A stretch of DNA of 7,905 nucleotides from JBEIUO01 sp964549785 (lineage in GTDB: Bacteria > Planctomycetota > Phycisphaerae > Phycisphaerales > UBA1924): the NCBI GenBank assembly GCA_964549785.1, contig CAZJXA010000156.1, positions 1-7,905 of the forward strand, written 5' to 3'. Every line of letters starts with the position of its first letter. Position 1 is the first letter of the stretch. Under the pieces are notes generated by a model that saw nothing but the letters and a program-made list of their open reading frames with translations, was not told the origin of the DNA and ran no database searches. Below, in pieces: positions 1 through 6,201 of the stretch. The position numbers and the translations under genes were made by a program.

Positions 1-109
1 CGCGGCCGGAGGGGCCGAGCGTGACCTTGACGGCGTGGGCGAGTTTCTGAACGCCTTTGAGGATGCGTTCGCGGGCGTCGGTGTTGTACGCGATTGATTT
101 TGCGGCCAT
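1..109 (-). CDS. groEL: Chaperonin GroEL, N-terminal 36 codons only
   Basis: This is the beginning of the 60-kDa chaperonin, the ATP-driven folding cage that works with GroES in the cytoplasm. Only 36 residues are inside the window and the gene continues past the left edge. The visible part opens MAAKSIAYNTDARERILKG and ends in VKVTLGPSGR. The TLGP segment (residues 30-33) is part of the GroEL nucleotide-binding site, and the whole stretch aligns with the family without gaps. The start is fixed by GGAG at 117-120, seven bases before the ATG. The same leader (TGGAGTTTC) precedes groES. It lies downstream of groES and a small unknown gene on the same strand, separated from that gene by a 222-bp repeat-rich gap. 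Identification is from the N-terminus alone but is very characteristic. Confidence 0.95.
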   Translation of the reverse strand, partial: MAAKSIAYNTDARERILKGVQKLAHAVKVTLGPSGR

Positions 110-123
110 TTTGAAACTCCAAA

Positions 124-151
124 GGCACTAGGGACTAGGCACTGGGGGAAG
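124..151. repeat. Heptamer repeat array in front of groEL
   Basis: Four consecutive 7-bp units read GGCACTA, GGGACTA, GGCACTG and GGGGAAG on the plus strand. The last two units have a close counterpart at 589-602 (GGCATCG GGGGAAG), so this is one dispersed family and not a chance run. The array starts 15 bp upstream of the groEL start codon, in its mRNA leader, where it reads as CAGTGCC/TAGTCCC/TAGTGCC. Confidence 0.75.
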
Positions 152-158
152 AAAAGAC

Positions 159-203
159 GGAGGAAGGCAAGAAGGAGGAAGGCAAGAAGGAGGAAGCCAA
201 GAA
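159..203. repeat. 15-bp tandem repeat, three copies, in polypurine tract
   Basis: The unit GGAGGAAGGCAAGAA occurs at 159-173 and 174-188 exactly, and at 189-203 with one change (GCC for GGC). It sits inside a strongly purine-biased stretch (about 145-300) of the plus strand, so the groEL leader transcribed from the minus strand is pyrimidine-rich here. The stretch is open in one plus-strand frame from 139 to 309 and would encode a Glu/Lys-rich peptide, but it has no ATG, GTG or TTG start in the open part and no ribosome-binding site, so I treat it as non-coding repeat. Confidence 0.75.
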
Positions 204-331
204 GCAGGGGCTCAAGGCAAAGACAGAAGACGGGGGAAAGGCAAAGGCGGTAGGGCGGAGGTCGCGAAGAAAACAGAGAAGGACGCAAGAGACCGGGGGA
301 GCAGGTTGAAGGTAAACCCAAGACCGAACTG

Positions 332-562
332 CTACGCGATCTTGATGAGCGTGATCCGGATGTAGGCCATCGATGCGGCTTCGATGACGTAGATGTGTTT
401 GCCGTCGGTCACTTTGATGAGGTGATCGGGTTCATCCGGGATGAGGATGGCCCGGGAGACGTGAAGGTGCGATTCGTGCTCGGGCAAGCCGGAAAACGCG
501 AACATGACGTCGCGTTCACCATTGAGTTCCTTGAGCGCTGATCTGAGTTGGTCGGGGGTCAT
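332..562 (-). CDS. Small protein of unknown function between groES and groEL
   Basis: A 76-residue protein that I do not recognise. It begins MTPDQLRSALKELNGERDV and ends in a hydrophobic segment, KHIYVIEAASMAYIRITLIK, with an acidic, His-containing middle (LPEHESHLHV, LIPDEPDHLIKVTDG). The alternation suggests a small mixed alpha/beta domain with a helix at residues 2-14 and two or three C-terminal strands. There is no signal peptide or convincing membrane helix. The reading frame is open to an ATG at 613, but the extra 17 codons are made of the intergenic heptamer repeats, so the ATG at 562 is preferred. No Shine-Dalgarno motif precedes either start. It lies between groES and groEL on the same strand, so it is probably co-expressed with the chaperonins. 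Being real rests on sensible composition and context; it could be a lineage-restricted gene. Confidence 0.6.
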   Translation of the reverse strand: MTPDQLRSALKELNGERDVMFAFSGLPEHESHLHVSRAILIPDEPDHLIKVTDGKHIYVIEAASMAYIRITLIKIA

Positions 563-574
563 TGGGGGGAAGAA

Positions 575-616
575 GGCATCAGAGATTGGGCATCGGGGGA
601 AGGCACTCGGCACTCG
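575..616. repeat. Heptamer repeat array upstream of the small gene
   Basis: Read in steps of seven on the plus strand, this segment gives GGCATCA, GAGATTG, GGCATCG, GGGGAAG, GCACTCG and GCACTCG, holding a heptad register for 42 bp. GGCATCG-GGGGAAG matches the array in front of groEL. Two more units (GGCAGTG, GGCAGTC) follow at 635-648. The array ends 12 bp before the start codon of the small unknown gene. Confidence 0.7.
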
Positions 617-668
617 GGAAGGCGGAAAGACGTTGGCAGTGGGCAGTCGTCAGCGGATTTTCCGACCC

Positions 669-696
669 TAATGCCTAATGCCCAATGCCTAATGCC
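669..696. repeat. Four tandem heptamers just after groES
   Basis: Four uninterrupted units TAATGCC, TAATGCC, CAATGCC and TAATGCC begin two bases beyond the groES stop codon. They are the inverted form of the GGCAYTN units at 124-144 and 575-616. Because they point the opposite way, their transcript can pair with those arrays: 681-696 matches the reverse complement of 575-590 at 13 of 16 positions. Confidence 0.85.
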
Positions 697-698
697 GC

Positions 699-1061
699 TC
701 AGTCGATGACGGCGAGAATGTCGTCCTCGCTCATGATCAGCAGTTCGTCGATCCCGAGTTTCACTTCGGTGCCGGCGTAGCTAGTGAAGATGATCTTGTC
801 GCCGGGCTTGACGCTCAGCGGGATGCGCTCGCCCGTGTCGGTGTTGAGTGCGCCGCTGCCCACGGCGTGGATGACGCCCGTCTTGGGCTTCTCCTTGCCG
901 GATTCGGGGAGGAATATCCCGCTATCGGTCTTGGTCTGGGCCTCGTCACGCTTGACCAGGATTTTGTCGCCCAGCGGGCGGATGCCCGCGCTGGCCGAAG
1001 TCGTGGAGGACGTTTTGGAGGACGACTGGGGGGAGGACGACTTGGTCATGGTCTTGGACAT
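699..1061 (-). CDS. groES: Co-chaperonin GroES with Ser/Thr-rich N-terminal extension
   Basis: GroES is the heptameric lid that caps the GroEL folding chamber. The 120-residue product carries the standard GroES fold from residue 27 on: IRPLGDKILVKR, the mobile loop that docks on GroEL (about residues 43-58, with hydrophobic tip GIFLPES), the GERIPLSVKPGDKI segment and the C-terminal DDILAVID. Ordinary GroES proteins are about 95-100 residues and start at the IRPL strand. Here about 25 residues rich in Ser, Thr and Lys precede it (MSKTMTKSSSPQSSSK and on). The ATG at 1061 is supported by GGAG at 1069-1072 with a seven-base spacer, the same leader as groEL. A longer frame to 1094 would pass through this ribosome-binding site and is less likely. 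It lies downstream of a receiver-domain gene and upstream of a small gene and groEL. No CIRCE element is seen in the 172-bp upstream gap. Confidence 0.93.
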   Translation of the reverse strand: MSKTMTKSSSPQSSSKTSSTTSASAGIRPLGDKILVKRDEAQTKTDSGIFLPESGKEKPKTGVIHAVGSGALNTDTGERIPLSVKPGDKIIFTSYAGTEVKLGIDELLIMSEDDILAVID

Positions 1062-1233
1062 TGAGAAACTCCATCTGTTGAAAGGCGGAAACAAAGGCGT
1101 GAAACATTTACCAGAGAGGCGTAGAGAAGAAACAACGGCGGGCTGGGAAAAGCGGCATCAGGGCAAGGGCGAGATGAAACACGGATGTGGCTTCTGATCG
1201 ACTTCCACGAACTTCGGATAACGTCTCGTCACT

Positions 1234-1968
1234 TCACTGAATTCTTTCCGGCCACTTTCCTTGGTAATGCTTGAGGAGGCACCGACGCAGCACATCGAGC
1301 ACGGTGTTCATGTCGGAGGGGTTCCGCGGACGGTCGATCACGGCGAACGCACCCAACCGCAGTGCGGCGGACATATCGCGGCAGTCATCGCGCTGCGTTC
1401 GACCCCGTTTCACGGCCACCACCGGCGGCGGCACCGCCAGACGAGACAGCAGTTCCAAAAGACGCGGGCCGCCTTCTTGCAGCGCCGGGTCAACCGCTTC
1501 GGAGTTGGAATCCTCTAACGGAAGGCCGAGATCAACCACCGCGACATGAATCGTGAACGTCCGAATGACTTCGGAGGCCTGGCGCCCACTTGCCGCGCGA
1601 TGGGCGATGATTCCCATGGGTTCCAGCAGGCGAGGAAGCCGATCCACCCAAGGATCCTGCTGCCAGCCAGCACAGGAAAGGAGCAGACCCAAGCGACCAC
1701 CGGGCGGGGTGCAACTTTCCGGGGTCGCGGCGGGCTCGCCGGCGCGATCAGGACCTTTGTAGTCCGGATCGCCACGGGCGGAGTCGTCGGGATGTCGGAA
1801 ACGATTTACCACCGACTGTGCATAAGGCAACTGGCGTGCCGCCCCGGGCGGGGATTGGGAGAGCACGAGCGGGGGGAAAGACGTGTCAGAGGGGATCGCA
1901 AAGGGGGAAGGGGTGCCAAGGTGGCAGGGCCGAAAACGAGCCCCGCCGGAGGGTAATGGCGAGGACAT
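1234..1968 (-). CDS. Degenerate CheY-like receiver domain protein
   Basis: A 244-residue frame whose C-terminal half (about residues 92-234) resembles a response-regulator receiver: a first strand GRLGLLLSCAG, a helix ending LEPMGIIAHRAASG, the strand-plus-acceptor HVAVVDLGLP with Asp146 in the phosphorylation position, then PPVVAVKRG, LRLGAFAVIDRP and a terminal helix. Features of an active receiver are missing: the acidic pair after strand 1 is absent, the Ser/Thr after strand 4 is replaced in VKRG, and the usual Lys-Pro is IDRP. No output domain follows. The first 90 residues are rich in Pro, Ser and Arg and may be disordered or untranslated. No Shine-Dalgarno is seen at the ATG at 1968, and a GTG lies in frame at residue 53, so the start is uncertain. 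It precedes groES by 172 bp on the same strand. The fold call is by eye and moderate. Confidence 0.6.
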   Translation of the reverse strand: MSSPLPSGGARFRPCHLGTPSPFAIPSDTSFPPLVLSQSPPGAARQLPYAQSVVNRFRHPDDSARGDPDYKGPDRAGEPAATPESCTPPGGRLGLLLSCAGWQQDPWVDRLPRLLEPMGIIAHRAASGRQASEVIRTFTIHVAVVDLGLPLEDSNSEAVDPALQEGGPRLLELLSRLAVPPPVVAVKRGRTQRDDCRDMSAALRLGAFAVIDRPRNPSDMNTVLDVLRRCLLKHYQGKWPERIQ

Positions 1969-2010
1969 TCAGACGGGAAAGAGCGAGTTTGCCCGTGTGG
2001 CCGCGACCTC

Positions 2011-2032
2011 CCGGCGGCAGACCGCCGGTTTT
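2011..2032 (+). terminator. GC hairpin followed by TTTT, possible terminator
   Basis: A perfect 7-bp stem CCGGCGG / CCGCCGG with loop CAGA is followed by four T on the plus strand, in the 167-bp gap between the permease stop and the receiver gene. On the minus strand, where both neighbours are transcribed, the hairpin is not followed by T, so it would not be a classic terminator for the transporter operon. No plus-strand gene ends here. It may be a structural hairpin only. Confidence 0.3.
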
Positions 2033-2135
2033 CCGATCGCCGACGGGCCGGCCTCATTCGGAGGTTCCGCCCAGGTCTTTAGAGTCCACATCCCCGTGCT
2101 CGGCCCCCAGCGCCTGGCCGCCGCCAAGTCGACCT

Positions 2136-4883
2136 TTACCCCTTGACGCTTGCCAGCAGCTCCCGAACGGGGCGGCGCGCTACGGCGATGGCCGCCGGTG
2201 CCGCCGCGCCGATGGTGAAGATGAGGGCAATGGCGCAGGCGCTCAGGATCGGCAGCAGCGGGGGCCGCAGGGACAGGTCGATTCCGAAAAGCAGGTAGTC
2301 AATGCGTTGCCCCGCGAGGACGCCCTGAAGGCCAAGCCCGACGCCCAGGAACATGGCGGTAAGGGCGACGAGCGCGGCCTCGGCGATCACCAGGCGGGCG
2401 ATGATGGCCTTGTCGCTGCCGACGGCCCGCAAAACGCCGAACTCGTACCGCCGGGCGTGGACACCCGCGATGACGATGTTGGCGACGCCCAGGGCAGCGA
2501 CGATCATCGCGAAGACGGCGATGGAGGAGGAGACCAGGAGCGAGCCTTTGATGAAGGTCTCGATGTCCGAGCGGAACTGGCGGCCGCTGCCCGCCGCGAT
2601 GATTCCGGCGTCAAAGACGGCGGCGCGAACGTTGTTCATGACGAGTTCGTCGTCCGCGCCCTCCTCAAGATCGAGTTGGATCATGCTGATCGCTTCGGAA
2701 CCGAACTTTTCTTTCAGGTCGGCGCGGCTGCCGAAGACGGCGTGGATGGCCTGCTCGGTGAATTCGTCGCTGGTGTGAAAGAACTGGCTGACAATATCGA
2801 GGCCCGGGCTGGTGACAACGCCGACAATCTCAAAGTCAAAGGACTTGCCCTCCCGCGTCACGTTGAACCTGTCGCCCACGCCCAGGCCTTTGGCGTTCTG
2901 GAACTCTCGCGCGACGATGATCGCGCCGCCCTCATTCAGGCGTCGCTGGGCCCGCGATTGGCCGGCGTCGTCGGTGGGCTCGACCCAGGTCAGGTTCGCC
3001 ATGCTAAAAAACGCGTCGGGCTCAAAGGCGATGAAGCTGCTGGTGTATTTGGTGAGCCCCTTGATGCCGAAGGCGTCGGTCTCGACGGGCAGAAGGGTGA
3101 TGGCGGAGGTGCCCGTGACCCCGGGGACGCGTGCGATCGTCGCCTGGGATTCGGGCGTGAGGGCGAGCCCAGTGACGAAGGCGTCGGGGAAGTCCAGTTT
3201 GCCGAGCCAGTCGCGCAGGATGGCGCCGCCCTGGGTCCAGATGGCCACCATGATGGCGAGGCCCGTCATCATGGCCCCGGCGGTAAACCCGTAGCGGTAC
3301 GGCGTCGCCCGGATCGTCCGGCCCAGCATGTGCCGGGGGAGCCCCATGATGCGGCTGATCGGACCCGACAGCAGGAACGAGAGCGCTGTGATGAGCGGGA
3401 CGCTGAGAAGGAAGTAGCCCAGGAACATCGCCGGCAGACCGGCAAAGGCGTAGCCCCAGAAGACATACTGCCCATCATCGGGAAGAAAAACCACGGCGAA
3501 CTCGAGCCCCAAAAGTGCCAGCGCGATACCTAAGACGATCGCGATGGTGCGGGTGCGGACCGGCTTGGATCGTGCCGCGAGCCCCTCTAACGGTGAGATG
3601 CGGGCGGTTCGCCAGGCGGGGTAGACGGCCCCAAGGATTCCGCAGATCATGGCTCCGCCGAGAGCGGCGGCCAAGCCAAAGGGCGAGAGGGCGAGCCCCG
3701 CTGGAACCTGTTCTTCGAAGACGGTGACGAGAATCCACGAACCGAGCACGCCCAACGGAACGCCGATAAAGGCCCCGGCGGAACCGATGAGGCCCCCGAT
3801 CAGAAGTTGCGATTGCGCCAGCTGCCACTTCGTGGCACCGATGCTGCGGAGAATCGCGAGTTCTCGCTGCCGTTCGACGACGCCGGTCGAGAGGCCGGTG
3901 GTGATGATGAACGCCGCGGATAGAAAAGCCATCGTGGTGACGAGCAGGAACCCCAGTTGCTGAGACCGCATGTTCTTGTCGAGGTTGCTGGTGACTTTGG
4001 CGGTGGTTTGGATGAGGAACTTTGATCCCAGATCGGTCTCACGATCTTTCGAAAGAGCGGTGGCATCGACCGTGGGCCGCACGATGGCACCGATTTCGCT
4101 GGCCTTGCCTTCCTTCCCGGTGAGTTCACCGAGCCGGGCAAGAGTGAGGAAGCACTGCGGCGAACCGCCGAAGGGCGGGCGGCGGATGATGCCGACGATG
4201 GTGAGGGATTCCGGGGACTTGAACGAACGGATGGCGTCGATCGAATCGCCCACGCGGATGGCGTACTTCGCGCCGGCGGCTTCGGCGGCTTTGGCATCGG
4301 GCACGACCGGCGGCCCGTAGTCGCGGCCCTCGACGGGTGCCGTCGAGCCGCTCATGAGAATGGCCGGCGGAACTCGGGAGGACTTGTCGAGGCCGTTGAG
4401 ACGCTCCAGCATGAGTTGGTCGATGGCGACTTCGTTGCGGGCTGTCGGGAGGCGGCCTTCAATGAGCGGGATGTCGCGGAAGAGTGGTTCAAGGACAGGA
4501 TCGATTCCGTAGGCCGTGGTCGAGACGGCGGAGGGCTTCAGTTGGCGAACGAAGCCGCCCTCGACGGGCATCCAGAGTGCTCGCACAGCGCGAAACGCGA
4601 GCGGGCGTTGCAGTTTGGCAACCGCGGTTTCAATCTCCGGCCAGGCGCGAACCGTCTCGGCAAGGGAGGCGTCGAGCGTGTCGCCGCTGGCGGGACGGAT
4701 GCGCAGGTCGCCCCGGCCCACGGTCTGCTCGACGCGGACGTTAATGGCCTTGTGAACGCTCGAGAGCGCGCACGAGACACCTGCGATGAGCATCGCCGAG
4801 AGCATCACCGCCAGGATCATGAGGACCGTGCGGCTAGGCCGCTGCCACAGACTGCTGGTAGCGAGTCGCCACGCCGGCCGCAT
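2136..4883 (-). CDS. ABC transporter permease with two FtsX modules (YbbP-like)
   Basis: A 915-residue inner-membrane permease that should pair with the ATPase gene just upstream. Layout: membrane helix at about 19-40, a large extracytoplasmic domain (about 45-300, MacB periplasmic-core type), an FtsX module with three helices (about 310-332, 358-382, 403-424), central helices (about 446-467, 474-503, 530-550), a second extracytoplasmic domain (about 555-775) and a second FtsX module (about 780-806, 828-856, 875-900). Each FtsX module has the cytoplasmic coupling motif: ERQRELAILRSIGATKWQL (337-355) and ARRYEFGVLRAVGSDKA (810-826). Ten helices and this size match the YbbP family; LolC/E and MacB are shorter with four helices. 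The start is fixed by GGAGG at 4890-4894, six bases before the ATG, and overlaps the ATPase end by 50 bp. The family moves lipophilic substrates or acts mechanically on the envelope; the substrate cannot be read from sequence. Confidence 0.92.
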   Translation of the reverse strand: MRPAWRLATSSLWQRPSRTVLMILAVMLSAMLIAGVSCALSSVHKAINVRVEQTVGRGDLRIRPASGDTLDASLAETVRAWPEIETAVAKLQRPLAFRAVRALWMPVEGGFVRQLKPSAVSTTAYGIDPVLEPLFRDIPLIEGRLPTARNEVAIDQLMLERLNGLDKSSRVPPAILMSGSTAPVEGRDYGPPVVPDAKAAEAAGAKYAIRVGDSIDAIRSFKSPESLTIVGIIRRPPFGGSPQCFLTLARLGELTGKEGKASEIGAIVRPTVDATALSKDRETDLGSKFLIQTTAKVTSNLDKNMRSQQLGFLLVTTMAFLSAAFIITTGLSTGVVERQRELAILRSIGATKWQLAQSQLLIGGLIGSAGAFIGVPLGVLGSWILVTVFEEQVPAGLALSPFGLAAALGGAMICGILGAVYPAWRTARISPLEGLAARSKPVRTRTIAIVLGIALALLGLEFAVVFLPDDGQYVFWGYAFAGLPAMFLGYFLLSVPLITALSFLLSGPISRIMGLPRHMLGRTIRATPYRYGFTAGAMMTGLAIMVAIWTQGGAILRDWLGKLDFPDAFVTGLALTPESQATIARVPGVTGTSAITLLPVETDAFGIKGLTKYTSSFIAFEPDAFFSMANLTWVEPTDDAGQSRAQRRLNEGGAIIVAREFQNAKGLGVGDRFNVTREGKSFDFEIVGVVTSPGLDIVSQFFHTSDEFTEQAIHAVFGSRADLKEKFGSEAISMIQLDLEEGADDELVMNNVRAAVFDAGIIAAGSGRQFRSDIETFIKGSLLVSSSIAVFAMIVAALGVANIVIAGVHARRYEFGVLRAVGSDKAIIARLVIAEAALVALTAMFLGVGLGLQGVLAGQRIDYLLFGIDLSLRPPLLPILSACAIALIFTIGAAAPAAIAVARRPVRELLASVKG

Positions 4884-5619
4884 CGAGGCCCTCCGTTTCG
4901 ATTGTTGAGGCCAGCCGGCCGTCCTTGATGACGAAGGCGCTGCGGCAATGGGCCGCCGCGGCGGGCTCGTGTGTCACCATGACGACCAACATGGATTGCT
5001 GGGCCGCGATCTCGCCGAGCAGGGTCCAGAGACGCTCGCTGCTAGCGGAGTCGAGGTTGCCGGTGGGTTCATCCGCGAGGAGCAGGGGGGGTGAGTAAAG
5101 AAGTGAGCGGGCGATGGCGATCCGCTGCTGCTCTCCGCCGGAAAGGGCGTCCGGGCGATGGTCGGCCCGTTCCGCGACGCCCAAGAGCGAGAGCAGTTCG
5201 GTGCTCCGGGCGTTGAGCCAGTCGTCGGGCTCTCCCGCCAACATCCCCGGCAGTTCCACGTTCTCGCGGGCGTTCAGTGTCGGGATGAGGTTGAACTGCT
5301 GAAAGACGATGCCGATCTCGCGGCGGCGAAAGAGCGTGGCCTCGCGTTCAGAGAGCGCGTGAACACCGCGGCCGGAGAGAAAAATTTCGCCCGAATCGGG
5401 GCGGTCGAGGGCGGCCAGAAGATGAAGCAGCGTGCTCTTGCCGCTCCCCGACTGACCCATGATGGCGTAAAAACCGGGTTGTTCGATGGAGAACGTGATA
5501 CCGCGAAGGGCCGAGATCGTGCGGTCCCCCAAGGTGTAGGACTTGCAGACGTCGACGATGCGGAGCGCTGGAGCGTTGGAATTACTGGAGGCGCGGGTGT
5601 CGGGGGATGCGGTTTTCAG
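4834..5619 (-). CDS. ABC transporter ATP-binding protein (LolD/YbbA-like)
   Basis: ATPase subunit energising the adjacent permease. Counting from the TTG at 5532, motifs are Walker A GQSGSGKST (26-34), Q-loop VFQQFNLIPTLNARENVELP (76-95), signature LSGGEQQR (130-137), Walker B LLLADEPTGNLD (150-161) and H-loop VTHE (186-189), all intact. TTG 5532 is the first conventional start, but beginning there would drop the first strand and the adenine-stacking Tyr, which are encoded just upstream in frame as ALRIVDVCKSYTLGDR. The frame stays open upstream to a stop inside gcvH and contains no ATG, GTG or other TTG. The CTG at 5617-5619, whose last two bases belong to the gcvH TGA (CTGA), is the best placed candidate and gives 261 residues. 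No Shine-Dalgarno precedes it. The 3' end overlaps the permease by 50 bp. Function is certain at family level; the exact start is not. Confidence 0.9.
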   Translation of the reverse strand: MKTASPDTRASSNSNAPALRIVDVCKSYTLGDRTISALRGITFSIEQPGFYAIMGQSGSGKSTLLHLLAALDRPDSGEIFLSGRGVHALSEREATLFRRREIGIVFQQFNLIPTLNARENVELPGMLAGEPDDWLNARSTELLSLLGVAERADHRPDALSGGEQQRIAIARSLLYSPPLLLADEPTGNLDSASSERLWTLLGEIAAQQSMLVVMVTHEPAAAAHCRSAFVIKDGRLASTIETEGLDAAGVATRYQQSVAAA

Positions 5620-5993
5620 TGGTGGGCCGCCGAATAGGCTTCCGCGTCCATCAGTTTCGAGAGCCCTGCGGGATCGATCACTTTGGCTTTCAGCAGCCAG
5701 CCTTTTCCGTACGGGTCAGAGTTCAGCAGGCTCGGGTCGGCAACGACGGCGGAGTTCACTTCAGTCACTTCGCCGCCGAAGGCTCCGTAGATGTCGCTGG
5801 TGGTTTTGACGGATTCGACCTCGCCGACGATGTCGCCAGCCTTGAACTTGAAGCCAAGTTTTTTCATCTCGACATAGGTGACGTCGGTGAGTTGATCGAC
5901 CGCGAACTGGGTGAGCCCAAGGGTGATGGTTTCGCCCTCAACTTTGTGCCATTCATGGGTTTCGGAGTACTTGCAGTCGGTCGGGTGCGACAT
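5616..5993 (-). CDS. gcvH: Glycine cleavage system H protein
   Basis: GcvH is the small lipoylated shuttle that carries the aminomethyl group between the P, T and L proteins of the glycine cleavage system. The 125-residue product has the family length and hallmarks: YSETHEW near the start (9-15), GLTQFAVDQLTDV (26-38), and the lipoyl attachment motif GEVESVKTTSDIY with Lys63, followed by GEVTEVN and the GWLLK strand. The ATG at 5993 matches the family N-terminus. A longer frame to 6119 adds Arg/Pro-rich sequence with no similarity. The ribosome-binding site is weak. No other gcv gene is nearby; instead it is followed directly by an ABC ATPase and permease, with its stop overlapping the probable ATPase start. 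No glycine riboswitch is recognisable upstream. Confidence 0.96.
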   Translation of the reverse strand: MSHPTDCKYSETHEWHKVEGETITLGLTQFAVDQLTDVTYVEMKKLGFKFKAGDIVGEVESVKTTSDIYGAFGGEVTEVNSAVVADPSLLNSDPYGKGWLLKAKVIDPAGLSKLMDAEAYSAAHH

Positions 5994-6092
5994 GGTGCGG
6001 GCTCTAATGGGAGGAAGTCGGCGGGGAATGGACGCGAACCATATCCGAGCCGGGCGTACACGGGATCGACCGCTCTGACCACCGATGCGGGT

Positions 6093-6127
6093 CCTCGCGA
6101 GGTCCGGCTGACGAGGCACGAAGTGCC
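6093..6127. promoter_or_regulatory. Two short palindromes upstream of gcvH
   Basis: CCTCGCGAGG (6093-6102) is a perfect 10-bp palindrome, and GGCAC-GAA-GTGCC (6115-6127) is a perfect 5-bp inverted repeat with a 3-base centre. Both lie 100-135 bp before the gcvH start in the divergent intergenic region, where operators would be expected. Short GC-rich palindromes arise easily in such DNA, so this is only suggestive. I could not place a convincing minus-strand promoter for gcvH. Confidence 0.25.
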
Positions 6128-6201
6128 AACGATTGCACTGGAACCGATGGCCGTCAAGGGGGGGTCTTTTACTGGTTTGAGGGTTTATCTTCCAATTTGG
6201 G

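Noticed and set aside
139..309. Plus-strand Glu/Lys-rich open frame over the 15-bp repeats
   Set aside because: No ATG, GTG or TTG start in the open part and no ribosome-binding site; the periodic sequence is explained by the DNA repeat, whose 15-bp unit happens to be a multiple of three.
563..613. Upstream ATG at 613 for the small gene between groES and groEL
   Set aside because: The added 17 codons are the translated heptamer repeat and have no ribosome-binding site, so the ATG at 562 is preferred.
600..620. CIRCE heat-shock operator suggested by GCACTC motifs
   Set aside because: CIRCE needs TTAGCACTC and GAGTGCTAA as an inverted pair with a 9-bp gap. Only direct GGCACTC copies are present, and they lie after groES instead of before it.
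563..700. CRISPR-like array
   Set aside because: Units are 7 bp and directly tandem, with no spacers of uniform length and no cas genes nearby.
1818..3533. Long plus-strand open frame (571 codons) opposite the permease and receiver genes
   Set aside because: Its product is a charged, Gly/Arg/Asp-rich sequence with no family resemblance, typical of the antisense of GC-rich codons. The minus strand encodes a clear two-module FtsX permease over the same bases.
6130..6160. Minus-strand promoter for gcvH with -35 TTGACG at 6152-6157
   Set aside because: The -35 box is good but no acceptable -10 box occurs 16-18 bp downstream (AATCGT or ATCGTT).
5994..6200. Glycine riboswitch upstream of gcvH
   Set aside because: No paired aptamer cores or characteristic conserved strings of that class can be found in the minus-strand leader.
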